A stretch of DNA of 64,000 bases, from positions 1 to 64,000 of the forward strand of contig WNZI01000009.1 of NCBI GenBank assembly GCA_009728235.1. Reading direction: 5' to 3'. The DNA is from Vibrio cholerae (GTDB lineage: Bacteria > Actinomycetota > Actinomycetes > Actinomycetales > Micrococcaceae). A model generated the notes under the pieces. It was given only the letters and a program-made list of their open reading frames with translations. It was not told the DNA's origin and searched no databases. Of the stretch, positions 59,713 through 64,000 are shown piece after piece. Numbering within the stretch: position 1 is the stretch's first letter; each line of letters opens with the position of its first letter. Position numbers and translations under genes: made by a program.

Positions 59713-60279
59713 TCAGGCCCGTTCGACGTGCTCGGCCAAGTGCCGATAGATCGTGGGCCGGGACACCCCGAACGTGTCGGCAATTTCCTGCACGGTGTGG
59801 CCGCCCTCGTCATACATCGCCCGGGCCTGCCGGATCTTCGTCGGCGTCATCTTGAACTTCGGGCCACCCTTCCGTCCTCGAGCGCGGGCGGCCGCGAGGC
59901 CGTCGTGGGTGCGCTCCACGATGAGGTCGTGCTCGAACTCCGCGATCGCCGCGAGCATATGGAAGAACAACCGGCCACCAGGCGTGGTGGTGTCGATGCC
60001 CTGCGACAGGGCCTTCAACCCAACCCCACGCTGCTGAAGCTCATCCGCGACTTGCTTGAGGTTTCGCACAGACCGGCCGAGCCGGTCAAGCTTCGTCACC
60101 ACGAGCGAGTCACCCTCTCGCAGATACCCGAGGGCCTCCGTCAGCGCCGGCCTCTTCGCCAGGGTGCCAGATGCGTGTTCGACGAAGATCTTGTCGCAGC
60201 CCGCAGCTTCGAGCGCATCCGTCTGGCCGTCCGGATTCTGGTCTCGGGTCGAGACGCGGGCGTAACCGATTGTGGCCAT
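59713..60279 (-). CDS. Serine resolvase of the Tn552-like module
   Basis: 188 residues. Catalytic Ser10 in [50 protein letters not shown] and a C-terminal HTH (HTVQEIADTFGVSRPTIYRH). It is 9 bp upstream of the TniA-like gene on the same strand, so one transcript probably carries all three genes. It resolves cointegrates of that element. A res-like region with inverted repeats lies upstream. Confidence 0.95.
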   Translation of the reverse strand: MATIGYARVSTRDQNPDGQTDALEAAGCDKIFVEHASGTLAKRPALTEALGYLREGDSLVVTKLDRLGRSVRNLKQVADELQQRGVGLKALSQGIDTTTPGGRLFFHMLAAIAEFEHDLIVERTHDGLAAARARGRKGGPKFKMTPTKIRQARAMYDEGGHTVQEIADTFGVSRPTIYRHLAEHVERA

Positions 60280-60310
60280 GCCTCAGCGTAACGCGAACGC
60301 CGCCCGCTTT

Positions 60311-60373
60311 ACATAGATCGCCGACACGAGTCATGAGACACGACTCGCCGAACTGAGCGATGAGAGTGTCGGC
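60311..60373. other. Inverted repeats upstream of the second resolvase (res or element end)
   Basis: GCCGACAC (60320-60327) pairs with GTGTCGGC (60366-60373). CGAGTC and GACTCG form an inner pair, and ACATAGATC nearby resembles the resolvase half-site seen at 57.26 kb. It may be a res site, part of a terminal repeat, or both. The region from 60374 to 60465 shows nothing else. Confidence 0.4.
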
Positions 60374-60465
60374 TGACTCATGAACGGTCGATTGTGGACG
60401 TCGTCTTCGTTCCTTCCGGATTGCGGATCGCATCCATCCGGGGCGGTGAGAACGGGACCAGGCGG

Positions 60466-60837
60466 TCAGGAGGGTTCAATATCTAGGAACTCCGCCGTCC
60501 GGTCACCACCGGCGTCGCCGGTGTTGACCGTTCCGTTCGGCTCGAAGAGGATCGCGTGCACCTCTTCGACTGCCTTCGGGCAGTGCTCCACGCCCTTCGG
60601 TACGACGAACACGTCGTTTGGGCGCAGAACTACATCGCGATCTCGAAGCTGGATGATCAACTCGCCACGAACCACCATGAAGAGTTCGTCGGTCGCGGGG
60701 TGAGTATGCCAGACGAACTCTCCCTGCATCTTGACCACCTTCAGCTCATAGTCGTTGATGCTCGTTAGCCGGCGGGGTTGCCAGTGCGTGTTGATTGTCG
60801 AGAGAGCGTCCAGCAGGTTGTGTGCAGAGTCAGACAT
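60466..60837 (-). CDS. Cupin-domain protein
   Basis: 123 residues, one small beta barrel. Cupin motif 1 is WHTHPATDELFMVVRGEL with His/His/Glu metal ligands, and motif 2 is PNDVFVVPKGVEHCP. Such proteins are often small dioxygenases or isomerases, or sugar-binding regulators. It has ATG 60837 after GAAAGGCCACC. It lies at the edge of a block of metabolic genes on the same strand but 83 bp from the next, and may be separate from it. Confidence 0.85.
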   Translation of the reverse strand: MSDSAHNLLDALSTINTHWQPRRLTSINDYELKVVKMQGEFVWHTHPATDELFMVVRGELIIQLRDRDVVLRPNDVFVVPKGVEHCPKAVEEVHAILFEPNGTVNTGDAGGDRTAEFLDIEPS

Positions 60838-60920
60838 GGTGGCCTTTCTGGGTGGGTGAGTCTAGAAGAGAGGTAACTGCCGAGCGCGGCGCCCGATTAG
60901 TGGAGCGTCGTACTTGGGGC

Positions 60921-61400
60921 TCATGCTTCTACCGAATGCACGGCGCCGGTTGTCATCGAGACGAGCTCATCGAACGTGGTTGGGAAGACAGCATGCGGCG
61001 TACCAGCCGCGGCCCATAGCTGCGGATGCGCGCGCAGACCCTCGTCGACCACCGTTCGGATCGGTGCAGGGTGACCGACCGGTGCCACACCGCCGATCGC
61101 CTGTCCTGTCGCCGCCTGGACCTGTTGGGCAGATGCGCGCCGGATGCGAGCAACCCGAAGGCGAGCCGCCAGAGCCTCGACATCAACCCGATGCGCACCA
61201 CTCGTCATCACCAAGAGCGGTTCGCCGTCCGCGAGGAAGATCAGGCTGTTTGCGATCGCACCCACGTCGACGCCCAACGTGACTGCGGCGTCAGCGGCCG
61301 TCCTGGTCGACCCGGGCAGCTCGCGCACCTCTCCCGACGCCCCGAAGGCTGTGAGGGCATCGCGCACTCTGCGGGCACTGCTCGACAGCGGCTGATCCAT
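60921..61400 (-). CDS. YbaK/EbsC-like aminoacyl-tRNA deacylase
   Basis: 159 residues from ATG 61400 (CCTGGAGGTTGCA upstream). The core contains STRTAADAAVTLGVDVGAIA, NSLIFLADGEPLLVMTSGAH, the Lys-poor segment RRASAQQVQAATGQAIGGVA and PVGHPAPIRTVVDEGL, which match YbaK-type proteins that clear mischarged Cys- or Pro-tRNA. The longer frame upstream lacks a site. Its promoter is covered by a GTTCTG palindrome. Confidence 0.88.
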   Translation of the reverse strand: MDQPLSSSARRVRDALTAFGASGEVRELPGSTRTAADAAVTLGVDVGAIANSLIFLADGEPLLVMTSGAHRVDVEALAARLRVARIRRASAQQVQAATGQAIGGVAPVGHPAPIRTVVDEGLRAHPQLWAAAGTPHAVFPTTFDELVSMTTGAVHSVEA

Positions 61401-61412
61401 TGCAACCTCCAG

Positions 61413-61439
61413 GTTCTGTAAACAGAACACTAGTTCTGT
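61413..61439. promoter_or_regulatory. GTTCTG palindrome upstream of the YbaK-like gene
   Basis: GTTCTG (61413-61418) and CAGAAC (61423-61428) with a 4-bp spacer form a perfect inverted repeat, followed by another GTTCTGT half-site (61433-61439). It lies 13-39 bp before ATG 61400 in an AT-rich stretch, so an operator of a local regulator is likely. Confidence 0.6.
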
Positions 61440-61516
61440 CAGGCATCCGTGTGCAAGTGGGCTGGTACGACGGCAGATAGTGCTGGGCACGGGTGTGTTG
61501 CGGCCCGTCTCGTCGG

Positions 61517-61984
61517 TCAACCGTGGAGGGCGGCTCCCTTAGTTAGTCGGTCGACAGCGTTGCGGGGCCCGTAGATTGCGACACCTACCAAGTCGAGTTG
61601 CTCCGCCCACCCGTTTGCGACCGCGGCGCGGTTTGCTTCGTCGGTGCTCGTCGCGAAGAGCTCGCGGGTATAGATAGCGATCGACATATCTCTCTGGAGT
61701 CCCTTCGATCTGATGGTCGCCAAGTGGTTGGCATTCGACGTCATCACGATGACTGGTTGGCGCAGCATCGGCAGGTATCTGTTCCCGTCTCGGTCCTCGT
61801 ACGGTCGGCCCGTGAGGCCCGAGTCGCACGTCGCTATCCCACTGATCAAGAATGCGGTCACGTTCAGCTCTTGCCACGTGGCAAGTTCTTCCAGCAGGAT
61901 GACAACCACTTTGTTTGCTGGTCGTATGGACGCTGCAAAATCGGCTGGGGTTTCCTGATTTCGCAGATCAATGGAGTCTTGCAT
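61517..61984 (-). CDS. DUF2000 family protein
   Basis: 155 residues from ATG 61984 (GAGGGAGAACACCC upstream). Segments KVVVILLEELATWQELNVTA, GRPYEDRDGNRYLPMLRQP and AIYTRELFATSTDEANRAAV match DUF2000, a small alpha/beta family related to peptidyl-tRNA hydrolase 2 folds. The function is not established. It follows the cyclase-type hydrolase gene by 39 bp on the same strand and may share its transcript. Confidence 0.85.
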   Translation of the reverse strand: MQDSIDLRNQETPADFAASIRPANKVVVILLEELATWQELNVTAFLISGIATCDSGLTGRPYEDRDGNRYLPMLRQPVIVMTSNANHLATIRSKGLQRDMSIAIYTRELFATSTDEANRAAVANGWAEQLDLVGVAIYGPRNAVDRLTKGAALHG

Positions 61985-62023
61985 GGGTGTTCTCCCTCGG
62001 TTTCTGACTGTCAAGGAACGCGT

Positions 62024-62971
62024 TTACATGATCGCGATGGGGTTCATCGGTGCGCCCGAGCCTCCGACGATATGCAGCGGGGCCGCGATGTAGAACGACG
62101 AGTACCGCTGCTCCGAGGCGCAATAGGCGGCAAGGTCCTCGAGCCACAGCGCCTCGTGGAAGATGACGCCCAGATTCCGCTGCAGGAGCACGTGCAGCGG
62201 GAACGCGGCGGGCGTCGTGCTGCTGTGCGCCTCCTCGTTGCAGATGGTGTCGCTTCCGAGACCAGCGAGGTCATGCTCGCGGAAGAAGTCGACGGTTCGG
62301 GGTTCGTAGACGAGGCCGGGTTCTGCGAAGTCGTCGTAGAAGCGCGCAGGACCCTCGTCATAGAACATGGTGAAGATGCCTGTGCGGAGTAGTAGCGTGT
62401 CGCCGGGCTTCAGCGCCACCTGCTGCAGCGCGAGCGCGTGCTGGATGTCGGCAACGGTGATCGAGGTGTGCATCGGCACGACGTCGACGCCGCGCGCTCG
62501 TGCGAGATCGACGAGCACGGCACGTCCGACGATCCCCTTCCTGGAGAGCGCCGCGATGTCGGCGCCGTGCACTCCGTCCGCATCGGAATCCGCAGTGCGG
62601 CCGTTCCAGCTTGTGTCAGCGGCGAACGCGTGGTCAAGCGCGTCCATGTGGGTGGTGCCGTGGCACGCGACGTCGATCCGGTCGTCCGCATACTGCATGC
62701 CGCCAGCCAGGGGTTGCGCGCGACCGTCGACGTAGTCGAGTGCGGACTGCGTCATGGTGTGCCGCGCCCCGCCGCGCCCCGGCAGGCACGGGTCGCCACC
62801 TGGGGAGCCGATGGGCAGCGCCAAGCTGAATCGCTCGCCAGTCACGATCGACTGAGCGGAGGCCAGCACGCGCTGGGCGTCGAGGAGGTTCGCCCTGCCG
62901 ATCTCGTCCTCGGCGCCCCATCGTCCCCACTCGTTCGGTTGCTCTGCGTAGGCGGGAAGATCGTCGGTCAT
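62024..62971 (-). CDS. Cyclase family metal-dependent hydrolase (kynurenine formamidase-like fold)
   Basis: 315 residues. The conserved motif HGTTHMDALDH (104-114) holds the metal-binding His/Asp residues of the cyclase (PF04199-type) family. Downstream are LKPGDTLLLRTGIF and LAGLGSDTICNEEAH with a further His. Known members hydrolyse formylkynurenine, isatin or cyclic amides. It lies next to a class V aminotransferase-like gene (18 bp apart), and one known pairing of such folds is formamidase with kynureninase. That is a hint at amino-acid or aromatic catabolism, not proof. Confidence 0.9.
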   Translation of the reverse strand: MTDDLPAYAEQPNEWGRWGAEDEIGRANLLDAQRVLASAQSIVTGERFSLALPIGSPGGDPCLPGRGGARHTMTQSALDYVDGRAQPLAGGMQYADDRIDVACHGTTHMDALDHAFAADTSWNGRTADSDADGVHGADIAALSRKGIVGRAVLVDLARARGVDVVPMHTSITVADIQHALALQQVALKPGDTLLLRTGIFTMFYDEGPARFYDDFAEPGLVYEPRTVDFFREHDLAGLGSDTICNEEAHSSTTPAAFPLHVLLQRNLGVIFHEALWLEDLAAYCASEQRYSSFYIAAPLHIVGGSGAPMNPIAIM

Positions 62972-62989
62972 GACAGCCCTTCGGATCGG

Positions 62990-64000
62990 TCAGGCGGCAG
63001 TGAGGAAGTCGGCCGCGGCGTTGAGCAGGCGGTCGACGTCTCCGCGATGGTTGTAGGGCGCGAGGCCGATCCTCAGGCCCCCGTCGTCCCCGAGGCCCAG
63101 CCGACGCGAGGCGTCGACGGCGTAGAAGTGACCGGCCGGCGCGTTGATGTCCTGCGCGGCGAGGAACTCGGCCATAGCTCGCGCCCGACCGTCGGCCGGG
63201 GAGACGAGGAGGGTGGGCGTGCGGCGCGCAGCGCGAGAGTGGATCGTCAGCTGCGGCATGGCGTGCAGCCCTTCCTCGAGCGCGACGCGAAGCGCGGACT
63301 CGTGGCGGTGGATGGCACTCATCGATGCCTCAAGCTGCTTGCGACGGGTCTCGCCCCTCGGGGCGATCTGCGCCAGGAAGTCAACGGCCGCCGTGCAGCC
63401 GCTCAGCAGCTCGTAGGGCAGCGTGCCGAGCTCGAAGCGCTCAGGAATGGTGTCGGGTGAGACAAGCAGCTTGTCGGGCGACAGCTGCTCGAGGATCTCG
63501 GGTCGGCCAGCGACGACGCCGAGGTGCGGGCCGAGGAACTTGTACGGCGAGCACGTGAAGAAGTCGGCTCCGAGCGCCTGGACGTCGACGACAGCGTGCG
63601 CTGCGTAATGCACGCCGTCGACGAACACCAGTGCTCCGACCGCATGTGCTGCCCTCGCGATCGCCGGGATGTCCGGTTGCGTGCCGACGACGTTCGAGGC
63701 GGCGGTGATCGCCACGAGGCGTGTGCTGCTCGAGAGCTGCGCCTCGACCGCGGCGGTGTCGAGCTCGGCCGACGACGGGTCGAAGTCCACCCAACGCACC
63801 ATGGCTCCGGATGTGTGGGCTGCCAGTAGCCACGGCGCCACGTTCGCGTTGTGATCGAGTCGAGTGACGATGACCTCGTCGGATGGCCCCCACGATCGCG
63901 AGATCGTTCGCGCGAGGTCGAACGTCAGCGACGTCGCGCTCCGACCGAAGATGACTGCGTCGTCGGCGACGTTGAGAAAGTCGCCCATAGCTGCTCGTGC
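62990..64000 (-). CDS. Class V aminotransferase/cysteine desulfurase-like enzyme, N-terminus outside the window
   Basis: PLP-dependent enzyme, at least 336 residues. The Schiff-base Lys is in FFTCSPYKFLGPHLG, the Asp binding the pyridine ring is in GALVFVDGVHYAAH, and RLDHNANVAPWL is the typical early region. The frame stays open to the window edge. The ATG at 63988 is preceded by in-frame ARAA, which fits the usual family start of about 80 residues more, so the gene is probably partial here. It could be a desulfurase, kynureninase-like or a related lyase. Confidence 0.85.
   Translation of the reverse strand, partial: ARAAMGDFLNVADDAVIFGRSATSLTFDLARTISRSWGPSDEVIVTRLDHNANVAPWLLAAHTSGAMVRWVDFDPSSAELDTAAVEAQLSSSTRLVAITAASNVVGTQPDIPAIARAAHAVGALVFVDGVHYAAHAVVDVQALGADFFTCSPYKFLGPHLGVVAGRPEILEQLSPDKLLVSPDTIPERFELGTLPYELLSGCTAAVDFLAQIAPRGETRRKQLEASMSAIHRHESALRVALEEGLHAMPQLTIHSRAARRTPTLLVSPADGRARAMAEFLAAQDINAPAGHFYAVDASRRLGLGDDGGLRIGLAPYNHRGDVDRLLNAAADFLTAA

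Larger units (their letters stand above)
53594..64000. mobile_element. Left-hand part of the Tn3-family transposon
   Basis: It starts with the 38-bp inverted repeat and contains tnpA, tnpR, a nested Tn552/Tn402-like module and metabolic genes. No partner end is found downstream in the window. The matching end with the same 5-bp flank lies at 15361-15398, so the element continues past 64000 and returns at position 1. Confidence 0.75.

Noticed and set aside
57300-60460. Possible terminal repeats of the Tn552-like module (CCCCGCGTTCTCGC against GGTCCCGTTCTCACC)
   Set aside because: Only about 10 bp agree around GTTCTC and the similarity does not continue; no duplicated flank was found.

Overview
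The window is high-GC actinobacterial DNA, most like Micrococcales (Arthrobacter, Microbacterium or Brevibacterium relatives). The support is GTG/TTG starts, strong GGAGG-type ribosome sites, DUF4913, SCO6880, DUF6668 and Lsr2 families, and several TetR-controlled exporters. I read it as part of a circular conjugative plasmid of at least 64 kb, cut open inside a large transposon.

The layout rests on nested insertions. A Tn3-family end lies at 53594-53631 (tip on the left, tnpA inside) and its mate at 15361-15398 (tip on the right). The two match at 32 of 38 positions and both tips are bordered by the same 5-bp direct repeat CACTC. The transposon therefore runs rightward from 53594, through the unseen part of the replicon, back to 15398. 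The 38.2 kb between (15399-53593) is the older plasmid. Inside that backbone an IS21-family element with long similar ends and a 6-bp target duplication (GGCGCG) splits a class II tRNA gene: its 5' half is at 49302-49330 and its 3' half at 15419-15485. The halves join only if the molecule is a circle.

Backbone, in order: serine recombinase and a small ribbon-helix-helix protein; replication initiator (16.7-17.9 kb); a partition region (ParA, a probable centromere-binding partner, a 150-bp inverted repeat and two arrays of exact 9-bp GACT iterons, with a third array at 25.4 kb); a membrane M48-like protease; an oriT candidate with MobC, relaxase and a frameshifted coiled-coil gene; and a conjugation block on the minus strand (DUF4913, VirD4/TraG, VirB4-like, SCO6880, VirB6-like, VirB8-like, VirB2-like, DUF6668). 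A plus-strand block follows with a CHAP hydrolase, a lipoprotein and a MinD-like ATPase. After small unknown genes come ArdC anti-restriction, a glutaredoxin-like protein and HicA, each behind a near-identical promoter overlapped by a CTAG/CCCCC palindrome. Then come a HicB-like protein, Lsr2 plus an HTH-Lsr2 chimera, and an island of unknown, lower-GC genes (44-49 kb).

Transposon portion: at 1-15.4 kb there are three export systems (an ABC MacB-like pump, an MMPL pump and a 14-TM MFS pump) with TetR regulators, a MarR regulator, an aldo-keto reductase, two short-chain dehydrogenases, an IS256-family insertion and a broken resolvase. At 53.6-64 kb there are Tn3 tnpA/tnpR, then a Tn552/Tn402-like transposition module (DD35E transposase, AAA ATPase, resolvase). 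Last is a metabolic block of cupin, YbaK-like deacylase, DUF2000, cyclase-type hydrolase and a class V aminotransferase that runs off the window.
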